A stretch of 64,000 bases of DNA from Zygaena filipendulae (GCA_907165275.2 OU015655.1:12226501-12290500); one strand, 5' to 3'; positions 10,481 through 23,054 are shown, counted from the first letter of the stretch. Program-made: numbers and translations. Notes: a model not told the origin generated them from the letters alone.

Positions 10481-12120
10481 ACAAAACTATATAAAGTAGT
10501 TTTAAATTGGTCGGTTCCTAATGTTTTTCTATACCAAATATATGTAATAGTAATAGATTTCATAATCTTAAAATTTGCTCTTCCTTCCTTTGTCTTTAAA
10601 ATTAATTTTAATCAATTCATTATTTTAGTAAGCAATCATTTTTAAATAAGTTGATTTGAATATTCCCTTCTTATACAGTACGACGAGACAAATTTAAACT
10701 GTCCAATATTTGACATTAATTTTGTGAACACATAGATTAACAAGTCAATAATAAATTTTTTTAATTCTTTATTTCTTTCTTTATAAGTACAACATGTTCG
10801 GGTAAGTTCTAATAGGCGGGCGTGTACGGATATCTATTTGTTCTCCCATCTACATAATTGATTTTTACTTATGTATTCTTTCATCATATAATTTCTTCTG
10901 AGTGGAAAATAAAGGAGGATATCCGTACTTGCCCCATGTCCGAATTTGCCCGAGCATACTCCACTAATGTAAATAATTATGTGTCTCAGTTTATTTTTAA
11001 ACTAAACTTATAAATGTTAGTTCTTGATCTCATTATCTTAATGTAACTTTGATCTCATTCCTTTGCCTTTAAAATGCATGTGAATCAAGTCTGTAATATT
11101 TTGTGTGATTGGTTATAGTTGAGATAATTATTGAGAAAATATATTATAATACTTTTGCATTACCATTGTTCATAGTAAGCAGTATTCAATAAAATTGTAA
11201 AATCAAATTCAATAAGTGAATATGGTACAAACGTAATTTCGCTTTTATAGTCCGATAAAATACAACTGCGATATATTTGACAATTGATTTTTATCTTCGT
11301 GAAATAGTAAGTCAAAAAGTACTAATTAATTAATTAATCTATGTGAAAGTTCCCCAGTTTATTTTATACACTAAACTTTTGAATCAATTTTAATCATTTC
11401 TAATTTTTATAATTCGTTGTGACCGACGTTTTCTGTATATGAGAATTAAGTCTGATAAAACTGTGATTGTAGGTTAATTAAACTGCCTACATTGACTAAG
11501 CCTAGGTACTTAGATAATTAAATCATTGGCCTACTGAAGTTACATGGGTAGTTATTGTTTATTTTCTAATGTTACCAAGGATATTAAAACATGTGATGAT
11601 ACTAGAATGATTGTCGTTTAATTTTCGCCCGATACCTTATAATATAATTGCCTACAACACATACAAAGCTCACGCTGATTCCGCAATGGGTAGGCGAGAC
11701 GGCTTGATTGAAGTTTAAATTTTACCCGTGATGGAAATTAGCTGTCAAAAAACTCCTGTCACAGTCATGATTTAGGTTTTTCGAGTTCAAAATGGAGGTC
11801 TCAATTAGCTTTTTTATACGTACTCCTATGTTTGTTACCTCAAAACTCCGTCATTTATAAATCAATGTAAAATTTTTTTTTTCTTGATAAGAGGTTATTT
11901 TCAAAATGATCCCATTGTCATCAGAGCTCAGGTGATACTCATAGGGACTTTAAAAAAGCCTACACCCCAGGATTATTAGTGGGAAACCGCAATCCATGTT
12001 AAATTACAGGTTGGTTGTTCTATTATGTTACCTATATAAAGTGTGTGTTTAATTTCTATAAAGGAAGGTCGTAGGTTAGCTTGTAACGGGGCCGGCAGTT
12101 ATAAATCATTTATGTAAATA
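10481..12120. other. AT-rich intergenic DNA, nothing recognised
   Basis: No exon-like frame, tRNA or clear repeat. Two AATAAA hexamers near 10749 and 10908 could belong to a long ATAD3 3' UTR. Confidence 0.5.
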
Positions 12121-12375
12121 GCATACAACAATGGAGGCTCGAAGTATAGAGATGGGTACTTTAGGTGCACGCAGACGGATCCCGGATGTACCCACCGACC
12201 GTCCCGGGGGGCGCCTCGGTTTTACTCACCGTTTCCGCACCTCGGTAATTCGACGCAACTTGGCGGTTGGCGAGTCCCTTGGCGGCAGAAAGAATAGAAT
12301 ATTGTACCCATCATCCGTACAAAGACAGGCGTTAGCAATCGTCTAGCCGTCGTGCTCTATCGTCGTAGGTGAGGG
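12121..12375 (+). other. GC-rich islet, possible untranslated exon or old TE piece
   Basis: A short CpG-containing block in otherwise AT-rich DNA, with a 71-codon open frame from 12131 of no recognised family. A donor-like GTAG|GTGAGG occurs near 12366-12372. It shares CGCAGACGGATCCC with the reverse strand of a second GC-rich block near 48350. I cannot decide between a 5' UTR exon and a transposon fragment. Confidence 0.25.
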
Positions 12376-12406
12376 TATACTTTTTATAGGTATGTATCTA
12401 TATTCC

Positions 12407-12603
12407 ATACTAGTATTATAAAGAGGTAAAGTTTGTGAGTTTGTGACCTTGTAGGGGGTAATCTCTGGATCTGCTGAACCGATTTTGATAATTCTTTTAA
12501 TAGAAAGCCACGTTATTTGTTAGTGTTATAGGCTATATTGTAAACCGGAACTCCCGCGGGAACTCCGAAACTACCGCGGATGAAACTGCGGGAGTACGGC
12601 TAG
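12407..12603 (+). mobile_element. Helitron-type element, plus
   Basis: Starts CATACTAGTATTATAAAGAG and ends GGGAGTACGGCTAG. It has the usual CTCCCGCGGGAACTCCG hairpin block. Confidence 0.65.
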
Positions 12604-12734
12604 TAAATACATATAACTATAACATAATATATACTATATTATATGAGTATAAACATTCTCAGACTGGACTATATTATTTAATGGTGTTCATCGCTAATGC
12701 AATTCTCAGTGACTATAAACTAAGACAATCATTT

Positions 12735-12915
12735 CTGTTATAAATGCGAATGTGAGATTGTATGTTTGTTTGTTTTACGCCTTAACTACTAGGCTGATTA
12801 TTATGATTTTTTGCATACACGTTCTCAGGAGTACCTAGAGAAGATAGCGTACTTTTTAATCCGGCACTTCAAAATTAAAGCGGATATTTTACTGTGGAAA
12901 AGTTTGGTAACGTCT
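12735..12915 (+). mobile_element. Decayed Helitron-type element
   Basis: 5' end 'ttataaatgcgaatgtgag' and body 'ttaactactaggctgatta' are recognisable. The 3' hairpin is mutated and ends 'aacgtctag'. Confidence 0.4.
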
Positions 12916-12992
12916 AGTTGCCATAGCAACGGAGTTGCGCAAGAACGTAACGCCTAATAGTACGGGAGCTCTTGATGCTAAATAGAGATTTA

Positions 12993-13404
12993 CTCGAGCG
13001 TCGTTGGGACCTATTGGGTTTTGAAGATTAGGAGGTAAAAACAAAATAAGGATAAATGATGTTTTTTTATTTACTGGTGGGTTTAGCTTATACAGGCTTT
13101 CAAAAATGTAAAAAAAAAACAGTTACACAATAAATACTCGAGCGCGTCAGATATTGTAGTGTATATGCTCCACGGTGTCTCTGATAATGGAGGTTTGTTA
13201 ATCTGCCGGTTTATATAGTGGGGGTCACCGTACGGAAGGGTCGAAAATGAAAATTTATTCGAGCGCGTCAGATTTTCAGAGGGGATGTTAAGTGAACCCA
13301 ATAGAAGCTCCTATTCAAAAATCTGACAATTCAGACTTGATGCAAGCTCGTGGCGGTTTTTTAAAAATGCAAAAAAAATCGCTTCTTACTCGAGCGCGTC
13401 AGAT
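12993..13404 (+). repeat. Degenerate array with CTCGAGCGCGTCAGAT
   Basis: The 16-mer occurs at 13137 and 13389, with one mismatch at 13258, and a partial copy CTCGAGCGTCGTTGG sits at 12993. Spacings are 144, 121 and 131 bases. The last three copies are preceded by an A-rich AAAATG stretch, so they look like units of a roughly 125-bp tandem repeat that has decayed except for the 16-mer. Confidence 0.65.
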
Positions 13405-14568
13405 TTTTATGCAGATGGTTCAGCTTGATTACCTATGACGATTATTTGGATAACATGATGATTAATAACATGATGGTTTAAAAAAAAAAATGATTTTATT
13501 TTTTAATAAAATATACGGAAAATAGCATGAAAATAAACAATCATTTTTTTTAAAATATGTAAGTAATACATTCAGAAAGAAATAGTAAAAGTCACTAATG
13601 TAAAAAACAAATTACGTGGTACTTAGGTCCTAGATTCACAGTTCCATACAAATTTTCCTACAAAAAAAACATCATGCGACATCAAAAAACTAGCTGGAAA
13701 ACGATTTGCCGGTTCTCCGTTTGCTGCACTCCCGGTATATTCTATGCGAATACCTACCCCGGGGGCACTTTTGTGTCGTCTTTAACGTTATATCCGAACG
13801 AGAAACATTTGTGTTGTAAGCATCTACTTACACTTGCCATAGTCGTACATAATACAACGACTTTGCCTGTACAAATGAAAACTAGTTTTGCTATGATAAT
13901 ACTAAGTAGGTAGCTAGTTTTATTTTAGGATTCCCTCGAATAAAAAAAAAATTGGGAATATAATGGGAATATACTTACTTAGTGATGTTAGCGAAAACCT
14001 GCCATACTTAAACCATGCATGCGTAGTTTAAAGAACAGACAGATGGACGTTGGATATAGAAATCGTTTTCTTACAAAGTTATAAAATTTTATTCAAGTAA
14101 ACTTAAAATTTAAGTTCTGCCACACTTGTTGTCTTGTTTCTTTGGCAAACAATCTGCCAAAGAAACAAGTAGGTATTTAATACTTTCATCAAAATGAAAT
14201 TTCTCATCCGATGGGATGAAATGCCTTGAGATGCAAGGGATGCCTTGACAACGATCAAAAACAATATTGCAATACACTTGTTGCAACAATCAGATAAATG
14301 TAAAAAAAAAACCATCACAAAAAGTCAAATCACATTAGGTACCTACCTAGATACGTTATTGTAATTTACATTTTATGATGTAAACAAATACCTATCATAT
14401 TATGGCAAGTCTTAGTGGCACATAAAGCCTTTTTTAGCCGTGACGACTTCTGAAAATCAACTCCTACCGCGAGCCGCGTTACACAACTTCTTTTTAAAAA
14501 TCAAGTAGGTAATTCTAATGAGATTCAGAGAATCACTGATTAAATAATTTGTTACGAAAATTCGAAGA
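13405..14568. other. AT-rich intergenic DNA, nothing recognised
   Basis: Only short open frames with no recognisable similarity. A small inverted repeat around AGAAACAAG / CTTGTTTC lies near 14132-14170. Confidence 0.5.
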
Positions 14569-14609
14569 CTACCGGCTTCACTCAGAGTCGTTTTAATGAT
14601 TACTTAATT
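14569..14609 (+). mobile_element. MITE-B terminal fragment
   Basis: CACTCAGAGTCG followed by TTTTAATGATTACTTAA matches one end of MITE-B. It directly adjoins a MITE-A fragment. Confidence 0.5.
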
Positions 14610-14620
14610 TTTTTGTAAAT

Positions 14621-14800
14621 AATTAGTCCGTCAGTTAGAAAATAAAAAAAATAATGGACACGTAGGTATTTTTGATTTTTAAAATTAATGAAAACATGCA
14701 TAGATATAGCGCATTAAAGTTTAGGGTGGGGGCTCGAGACGTCATTATCCGCTATAAGCCCCCATACAAATTGCACTGGATAGTGACGAATTTCAACTTA
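14621..14800 (-). mobile_element. MITE-A copy, truncated
   Basis: AATTAGTCCGTCAGTTAGAA at the left edge, then 'gcgcattaaagtttagg' and a mutated core (GACGTCATTATCCGCTATAAG). The remaining half is missing. Confidence 0.65.
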
Positions 14801-15634
14801 ATGTATGCAAATCAACAGAAAAAGTGCCTGAAGAATTAGGAGAGTTAGAGAAAAATAGAAGTATATGTGCAAAAAAAAAAAATATACAATTTCTTATGAG
14901 CAAAATGAGCGTGGCGGTATCTCGTTATCAGTTCTGAAAAAGTCCGGACTTAACATCGAAGGGTCTACTTTTGGTTTAAAATTGCGAATGTTCGGAACGT
15001 AGAGGAAAACTGCCACAACCAGTTAAACACTCCGGAAATCATTCAAGGTTCGCCGGCATGAATTCAGATTTTCCTCCAAAATTCTTTGTTGCGGGATAAA
15101 AAATATTGTGTTTGTTAATTTAGAACATATCGCACCTTTAGAATTAATGTGACCTAATTGAAAATTCCTGTAACTGCTGATATTGATAGAAACTGATTTA
15201 AAAAAGGGATAAATTGACTTAAAAAAAAACCTCTAAAACTATGTGCCGAAAAAGAGCCTGGAATTATACCTAAGGGATAACATCGATCACTTTCGTTGAT
15301 CGCATAATTCATGAACGCGTGTTATGTGAATTCATTTCCCTCAAATTGGAATCCGCTCACGAATTGATTAACAAACATTTAAATACATTTTCATTATATA
15401 CCTACTTTGAATTGTAAACCAAAGTAGCCCCCTGGGCTGATCGCGAAGGTCCCAACTTCGGGCGACATTTTAAATCGTTAAACGATAAATAATCGATTAA
15501 TAATAAACCTACTTAGGTACACTTGTGACGATTAATCACAGATTTATTAATTACAGTTTTATGTAAGCGACGCGGCGGTTCATTTCTAAGGATTGTGTTT
15601 TAAGGACCCGGATGGAGAGGGCGGTTCGGTTTTT
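14801..15634. other. Intergenic DNA, nothing recognised
   Basis: No repeat family or coding region identified. The last ~100 bases before 15635 become richer in GC (GCGACGCGGCGG near 15570), as can happen near a promoter or 5' UTR. Confidence 0.4.
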
Positions 15635-15773
15635 ATGGAGAGCGGGTTGATGGGAGGGGGAGGGGGGCATGTCGGATATTACAGGGGAAGTCCCGAAGCT
15701 ATCGATCATCGTTACTGTCAGATGAACGAAATGCCTCGAAATGAGGTGGATGGCCCGAGTTACTTTTATATAT
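15635..15773 (+). CDS. Candidate first coding exon, unidentified protein
   Basis: An ATG at 15635, the first in frame after a TAA at 15587-15589, opens a frame of 46 codons plus one base. It runs to a strong donor (GT at 15774, GTAAGT). The peptide starts MESGL and contains a GGGGG run, then a charged part with HRYCQMNEMPRNEVDG. Codon choice is balanced and unlike the surrounding AT-rich DNA, and the sequence is not one of the repeat families here. I recognise no family. If real, it would be the N-terminus of a plus-strand gene with a very long first intron, since no second exon is apparent within the window. It could be chance or an old TE piece. Confidence 0.35.
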
Positions 15774-15849
15774 GTAAGTAGTTGGTTGTCGTTGGTTCAT
15801 TTGCCGGACGAGTCGCTGATAACCATAGAGTAACTTTGCTGATAACTAA

Positions 15850-16041
15850 CGGCCGCAATCAGAGTAGTTTTGATGATTAGGCAGGTATCTATTTAATTTT
15901 AAGTAAAGATTTTAAAAACAATACTGCCGCAATCAGAGTCTTTCATTAAATTAATGTTAATTGGCATTATACTAATTAAGTTAAATTTAGTTGAATGACA
16001 ATTAACATTAATTTAATGAACGAGTGAACTGAGTGTGGTCG
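15850..16041 (+). mobile_element. MITE-B copy
   Basis: Flanked by TAA (15847-15849, 16042-16044). The left end CGGCCGCAATCAGAG and right end GTGTGGTCG are mutated versions of the family ends. The inner arms around TTAATGTTAATTGGCAT are still paired. Confidence 0.65.
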
Positions 16042-16284
16042 TAAGATACTTGTGACACACATTGCCAAATGCGAAAAATGCTCAAAGGAGTCTCGGAGCC
16101 GATTTTAATAAAAAAGTACTTACCTACCTATAGGTACGTGTTACTGAAAAATGCAGGCTATAAAGATTTCTCACTATACACAATAGTGTATGTTACTCAG
16201 ATATGTGGGTGAAAAAATAGTTTTCTTAGCCGAGCGGCTGCTTTACGGAAAAACAAAGCAACTGTAGTTTTTTAAGAAATAATG

Positions 16285-16435
16285 ATTTTTTTTTTGCACA
16301 GATAGACAGACAGAAAATAATTTTAAAATTTTTATTTTTGTGTTTGGTTACCTACTCTTCTTTTACCGCCCCTTCCCTATTTTTGGTAAAAATATTCAAT
16401 GTAGGTAGGTACTTACAGAAACGCGAATTCTATTC
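16285..16435 (-). mobile_element. Helitron-type 5' half (fragment)
   Basis: Shares 'gtttggttacctactcttc' and 'taaaaatattcaatgta' with 43600-43715, where the same block is joined to a Helitron 3' end. Only this half is present here. Confidence 0.4.
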
Positions 16436-16447
16436 TCTTATTATGTG

Positions 16448-16785
16448 TATACAACGTGTTAATGAATTAACTGAAAACTAGAAAGTATAATTTGCTCAGA
16501 ATCGACTTCCAAATCGATCGCACCATGTTATAGTATAGGTTATTTTCTCATCTTTACTAGCCCATGTCTAAATGATTTATAATACAGTGTTTGGCGCGTA
16601 CGTCGCGCCGCCGCCCGGCGCCCGTAGCAAAAAAATTGAATCGGCCAGTGACGCGTAGGCGCGGGCGTAGCACTTGAAATTTCATAGATAGTCACCTCAA
16701 AACTAATGTTGAATAACTTTTAAACTATTAATTTTTTTAAATGGGGTGTATCAGGTTTTTGGTTAATTCATTAACACGTTGTATA
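16448..16785 (+). mobile_element. MITE-C, full copy
   Basis: TIRs TATACAACGTGTTAATGAAT at the left and its exact reverse at the right, then divergent. The core has a GC-rich CGTCGCGCCGCCGCCCGGCG stretch. Partial copies occur at 47900 and 53090. No coding capacity. Superfamily not recognised. Confidence 0.7.
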
Positions 16786-17714
16786 TAAGTATAAGTATGA
16801 AAGTATATAAGTATAGATATTAAACACACTACAGACTCCGATTAAAGACAAAATAAATGTTTTTAGTATTCTCCCTGGGCACAGATATCTAATATAATAC
16901 TAGGCCCTGATACAAGGGTCGAACTCAAGCGAAGCGGTCAGTTTGCCAAACCACTACACCAATTTCTTAGTAAGGGTACCAAGGGTCTGCAGCTAGACTC
17001 CATAAAACGTATCAGTAGTGGGCCGAGTTGCCCGATTCAAAGCATTTATTAGGTCAACTCAGCCCACGGGCTGAGTTCGAGCGGGCTGAGTTGACTGAAG
17101 TGCCCTAGATACAAATTACAAACTAGCAATAGGTACGATTGCAATAACGCTGCAGTTCTGTTTATGTTGTAGGCAGATTCTGACTCGTGGACTAAATAAA
17201 CACTGCCCATGCAGATTATATTATTTAATTTATTCCCATCGTATGAGTAAACAGTGCCATCACAAGAGTAGGTACCTAGTCATGTAAATTTTAATACCAG
17301 CTCTTTGGTAATGCAAACATTTGTTTTATACCAATTTCAACTACGAATTTAACCCTTTCAGAGAGCTATTCATATAATTAATGTACCTACGTCGTTAGGA
17401 CGTTGCAGTGGTGCGTATTTTAATTTTAATGTTTCAGAGATACAATTTTTTTATTACAAATCTAGAATTAAACAGAGTATCTACATAAACAGATGCAGAT
17501 ATTTTTAATTAAAGTAGGTATAGGTATTTATTATAAACAAAAATCAAATAAAACATTATTGGTCAGATTATCAAAAAAAAAAAAAGAAAATTGGTCAGAA
17601 AGTCTTGTTTTGAAGGTGGCATTTTTGGAGCGGATCTCCTAAACTTTTATTATTTATTTGACCCTTTAGTAGGCTTATATAAATTTAGCTGATGTTATAA
17701 GAAGTTAATTAGGC
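16786..17714. other. Intergenic DNA, nothing recognised
   Basis: Short TAGG/TACC-rich tracts and a block with 'gggctgagtt' repeated near 17020-17095. No gene or named repeat. Confidence 0.4.
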
Positions 17715-17775
17715 ACTTTGGAGTTTCTGCGGGAATTCCGAAACTCACGCGGGTAAAACCGCGGAGCAAAACTAG
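17715..17775 (+). mobile_element. Helitron 3' end fragment
   Basis: TGCGGGAATTCCGAAACTCA followed by the usual GGGTAAAACCGCGG and an ACTAG end. A degraded minus-strand counterpart starts near 17878. Confidence 0.5.
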
Positions 17776-18189
17776 TATTATACATATTATTAATATCGTG
17801 TACCTGAATAGCATTTAACTTATGTAAAGCATTCAAAATAGTAAAAGCCAAACTGGCAGGGAAGTAATTGAATTTTCCAGCTGCTCCCCGTTACACCCGT
17901 GTGTATATTTTCGAAATTCTCTCGAGAATTCTCTCTTGGTTTTTAACATTATGTACGTGATTAGCCCGCAAATGAATTGGTGGTTTTCTTTCTTTCTTCT
18001 TCTTATTGGCTTTCGCATATAATGCATTTAGCCAGTTTCAAGTTAAATAACTTATTTAAATGCACAAATTAGGGTTTAGCATCGTTGTACGGTTTGAACT
18101 TGTATTGTAGGGCATGGTACTGAATAGACTGCAAGAACTTTCTCGGAGCTCTTGGAGGATATCGAAGAAATCAGCTCGAAATGTCATAC

Positions 18190-18465
18190 TTATAATAATA
18201 ATCCACATCACAACACACAGATCTACTTGATCCCACAGTAAGCTATTATTAGCTTGTGTCGTGGAAACCAAGTAAACGTGGTTATATACTACATAGAATT
18301 ACTTATATATTATACTATAGATATATAAACACACCCAGACTGGAAAGTGGAACCCTGTGATCATCACACAAAGTCCTCCCCCATCGGGAATCGAACCCGG
18401 AACCCCTTGATTAGCGGGTAGGCATGGTGACCTATGCGCCAAACGGGTCGTCACCATAAAACCAA
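18190..18465 (-). mobile_element. tRNA-derived SINE
   Basis: Read on the minus strand, the head carries a box-A-like TTGGCGCATAGGTCACC and a box-B GGTTCGATTCC, as in RNA polymerase III promoters. The body (CAGTCTGGGTGTG, TATAGTATAATATA, GTGTTGTGATGTGG) is shared with copies at 24950 and 27215. No anticodon arm of a true tRNA is seen. Confidence 0.75.
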
Positions 18466-19009
18466 AATACACTTTTAACAATTTTTTTATTGACACGAAT
18501 ATAAATGAATGAACCGCCATCTTCGATGCCCGCCAATAACTCAACAAATTGGTGGGTTATTTAGCTTTTTATAGTTAGGATAAATTCAGGCATTAACGTA
18601 CTGATTTCATATATTACCCGTAACATTTATGTACGTACCGGTACCAACAGTTGCGTTTTCAATTGTATTGTTATACAAGCTGTTCCTGTGTACCTAATTA
18701 GTTTCTCAAGAGCCACTATCCAGTATCCAGTCTTATTTAAATCTTTTATATTCGATTTTACGTGGAGCGTGCAAGGTCGGCATTTTAATGGAAGTAAGGT
18801 TAAATGATGACCGTTAAAGATATTATGGCTTGTCAACATCCCTATTTAATAATTGACATCCTAAAATGACACTTAATTTTAATCTTTTTTATTGTAATAT
18901 TTTAATTGATGACTTGACTCTTATGTTATGTACCATGTACCATGTGTATACCATACCATCATTACAAGCTATGTCTTACGCAAATAATTGATTTACTATT
19001 ATTTATTAT
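18466..19009. other. Intergenic DNA, nothing recognised
   Basis: AT-rich, with no coherent open frame or repeat boundary. Confidence 0.4.
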
Positions 19010-19275
19010 TATTAAAGTGCTCCGCCGCGTCTGTCTGTCTATTCGCGCGATAAACTCAAAAACTACTAAACAGATTTTCATGCGGTTTTCACCAATAGAT
19101 TCACGGGAGAATGTATACAATTTGTCAAGGTTTTGTTGAAATCGGTTGAAATATAACGATAATTGTTGGAAGTGTCGCAAAATTCTGTAGACTATACGTT
19201 TTCAGGGGCATAGAGAATTTAACTTTTCGTCTCGGAATTCCCGCGGGAATTCCAAACGTGGGTGAAACTGCGGGG
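19010..19275 (+). mobile_element. Helitron-type element, plus
   Basis: Contains 'tgctccgccgcgtctgtctg', 'catgcggttttcaccaatag' and the hairpin GAATTCCCGCGGGAATTCC, ending GCGGGGTACAC where CTAG has been lost. Confidence 0.5.
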
Positions 19276-21591
19276 TACACAATAAATCCCACCGATTTTA
19301 GACTACGATTTTAGGTAACCAACGTCATTAAACCCATGATCTTCGTAAAACGTCTCGGAAATTTAGTGGTATCTTTTACTTGTAGCTAGAGATGTAGAAC
19401 GTATGTATGTAGAATAGACTACGCAAATTACTGTCCTCCAAGCGCGCCCCAATTAAGCTATTTCGCGTGCTTTTCTATGATTTGCAGCCACAGATAATAA
19501 TATATCTAATAGATACTTTACTATAATAGGAAGATACAGATGGTATTTCTGCCTTTTTCTTTCAATTCCTCCTTGTCGGGGTCAGGAATATATACTCGTA
19601 TTTACTGGTACTTTACAATTGAGAATAAATTAAATCTCAAATAACCTTTCCTTGGGGCGGCGAGGTAGGATTTGGATTTGTGTAATCCCAAAATTTATTT
19701 CGCGCTTAACGAATTTGTTTCAAGTCTAATTAATTGCTCGTCCATTTGTTTTTTGGACGAAAAAGCGTGAATTGTTCGTCCGTTAATTGTATTGAAAAAG
19801 CTGTTTCTTGCTATTGTTTCGTTTTTTTTAATTCTTTTTCTAAATTCCTATGCTATAGACGCAGGTGGCTAATTGCTATTATTTAATTTTTAGAAAGTAA
19901 ATTAAGCAAGAGATTCATGGACTTTTTTACCTGTTCAGACTCCCCTTCCGACTTACCTCCTTTGATTGAGGTTATAAAACTATATAAACATACTGTATAA
20001 ACATACAGATGCAACCAATTTCATAACATTCTCATAATTTGACAGGAGTAGGTGAACGAATTATTATACTTTTGGGATATAATTTGTGAACTGTTTTACA
20101 CTAAATCCAAATCTGTTCGCCATTATTATTAGATTGTAATAGCAAGATAATATAATATGTGGTAAAATTAACTGCAAATATTTACAGGGCTGATAGTATA
20201 GGTACGTTATAACTTATAACAAACAGGATAAGCGAAAAAATTATATTATAAGTTCGGTAGTTTTTCAAAATATGAGGAAAATAATTCATCTCAAAATTAT
20301 TACAATTACCTAAATCCACAAGGTACACTATGTAGGTATACCCTACGTGTAGCTTACTTATACGTACCTATACAAGGCGCGCGCCACGCACACTGCGAGC
20401 GATCAGCCTTTAAGATCGATCGAATTTTTTTTTTAACTTTTTACTTATGAACACGTTTATTTATTTTTATTTATTTATTTATTTAAGTTTGTGGACACAG
20501 GTAAGTTATAATTAAGGTGTTAATATAAAAAAAATATATATTTTCAACTCCGTAAATAATTTTACCACATGTTATTTAAAGAAATCAAATTTACATAATA
20601 TTTTGGTGTCTATTTAATAGGAAAGTACGGGGGTTAACTAAATCATGATTTTAATTTTTTAAATAAGGAGATAAAAGATTACAATTTATTTATTACGTCT
20701 TTAATTGTTATCCGACGGGCTAGTCGGGACGTTATAGGGGAAGTTTTTTTTTTTTTTATTTGTTTTTCAACGCGCAAACCCATTCTAATGGCCGTCGTTA
20801 ATTCTCGACTCGACCGCGCCAGTTCGAGCTTTAAAATACTATTGTCGAAACAGCTTTGGCATTTACAACTTAAATAATTAGCACAGAGGATTTATTTTCC
20901 ACCATCAATCGCGGTTAAGTCATCAAGAAATCTTTATAGCCTGCATTTTTCAGTAACAAGTATAGGTAAGTAGGTAGGTATACATATAAATTGTTATTAG
21001 GCATCATTTATTTGGAATTACACAACCTAATTATACAAATAGACTGTAGAATATATACTTTTTCTTGTTTTTCTAATTGTAATGTTATGGGCAAATCAGC
21101 CACTTGAGAACTGTGATTTTTACATACATGTAAGGTAAATCCCATCAAAAACATAAATGTGAAAGTGGAAGTCAAGCTTAAGCTTAGTTGTCGACTTCGC
21201 CGACAAAAGAATTGATATCAGCGGGATCAGGATTCAGGGCATCAGGGCATCAGGGCTGTCGCGTGACCGTGACGTACTAACGAGTGAAGAATCAAAGCTT
21301 TTATTTGAGAGTTCATGATTAGTATTGACATGTATAATATGTGAAATAATTTTTGAGTTATGAGGGGGTCAAAAGTGGCTCCAAATGGTTCGTCAAAGGT
21401 GCATATTGAGGACTTAAACTTCCTAGAAGAATCGCAGCTATTGAAGCATCTTCAATAAATTTGCATATGTCGGCTATTTATGACGTATGCAGGCGCGGTC
21501 ACAGCCTGAAAGTTTGAAGGGGGCTTTAATAACAAAATTGTCAAGTAAATTAGACTTTATTGCACAATACACAATTTTACTGCACACTAAC
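19276..21591. other. AT-rich intergenic DNA with microsatellites
   Basis: Holds an ATTT microsatellite near 20455-20485 and a T-run near 20740. A GCATCAGG direct repeat occurs near 21238-21258. No gene recognised. Confidence 0.4.
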
Positions 21592-21790
21592 GGTTGCCCG
21601 CGGTTTTACCCACGCTAATTTTGGAGTTTCCGTAGTAATTCCCGGATAAAAACCCCTACTCTACCCTATGTCACTCAAGACTACCGCAGCTTCTTATATG
21701 TGAAACAATTTCTGAAATCGGTCCAGTAGTTTTTGAGTTTACTCGTTATAAATAGACAAAAATACAAATACAGAACCTTCTATGTCAAAT
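21592..21790 (-). mobile_element. Decayed Helitron-type element
   Basis: GGTTGCCCGCGGTTTTACCC, then 'taccctatgtcactcaag' and 'gtccagtagtttttgag' identify the family. The terminal CTAG has been lost. Confidence 0.5.
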
Positions 21791-22238
21791 GTCAATAATA
21801 TGTAGGTAATGGATGTTTTCGTAAACTGATGAAAATATTCACAGATATTCATTAATTATATTCTATGTAAAACAAACTCTGATTCACTTTTAACTTGAGA
21901 ATAACTAGTTTTATAGGTATAAATCAGTGAAAATAGGAAAATTTGCGCTGACAACGAATGTATTTGACTGATGTAGAACTGTGACGAGTTTACACATACT
22001 TTTTCTCGTGACCAATTTACTATATGTGACGAATTTACAACAACCCAATTCAATGTACAGAATCGCGGATTCTACTCTTTTATTATAGTATAGATAGATA
22101 GATAGATATAGATTATTAAAGCAAAATGATTATTACCATGATTGGTTAGGACAAAGTTTTTACCCCCGCTGCAACGTATAGTTACCTATTTATATCTAAT
22201 ACCTAAATTATATACCTACGTGGGTACTATTATTGCTT

Positions 22239-22573
22239 CAATAGGCTAGTTTCCTGAATTTTCTTTTTTAGTCCGTTTTGTAGATTATTAAAAAATATTG
22301 GACACGTATTTTTTTATTTTTTATGTAACAAAAAAATAACGGAGATATATCAAGTCGAAATTTCACATGACGTCACGCCTCGCTACAGTTTGTTCGCACG
22401 TTATAGCGAGCTGTGACATCACGAGTCCCCCACCCTAAACTTTAATGCGCTTTATCTATGCATATTTCCATTATTTTAAAAAAGCAAAAAATACGTGTCT
22501 TTTATTTTTTTATTATCTAACTGACGGACTAAATAGAATTTTGATTTTTTTACCCAGGAAACTAGCCTATTGT
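22239..22573 (+). mobile_element. MITE-A variant with different outer ends
   Basis: The inner part from TTAGTCCGTTTTGTAG to ACTGACGGACTAA is MITE-A. The outer ends are a perfect 18-bp inverted repeat, CAATAGGCTAGTTTCCTG at 22239-22256 and its reverse at 22556-22573. These are absent from other copies, which end in GGGCATGTTGACT. Confidence 0.75.
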
Positions 22574-23054
22574 CCCGATTAATTGCCTCCCATCGAACCA
22601 AAGTAGGACTCGTCATTTGCAGGACAAATTACTCGAATAATGTTGCTGAACGAGAGTAGACTCCCCGTCGTCAATGGACAAAACTCAGGAAAGCATCGCG
22701 ATGTTACGTGGTCATGCAGAACTGAACTTTTGTTTGTACGATTTTTGTTTTGACCACCTGACATGACGATACGTTCCTTGGTTTTCTATGCGTTATGCGA
22801 TTATAGATTGTCAACTTGGCTAAGAGGGCAGGGCCCTTATCCATTGTGACTATAACATGACGCGTTAAGATAACGCGTCACAATAATTATTATCTTTCCC
22901 TCGTTCTCAAAAAAATTCTCAAAATAACATATTCACATCGTCTGTTATGGCATGCAGATTTGTAATATTTTGACACGTGTGGAAACGTTTGGGATTGTGT
23001 TTTTGGGAAGCGCGTTATGAGCAGGGAATGTTGTTGGTCATCTATAGCCTATAG
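22574..23054. other. Intergenic DNA, nothing recognised
   Basis: A small palindrome CGCGTTA / TAACGCG occurs near 22861-22878. No gene. Confidence 0.4.
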
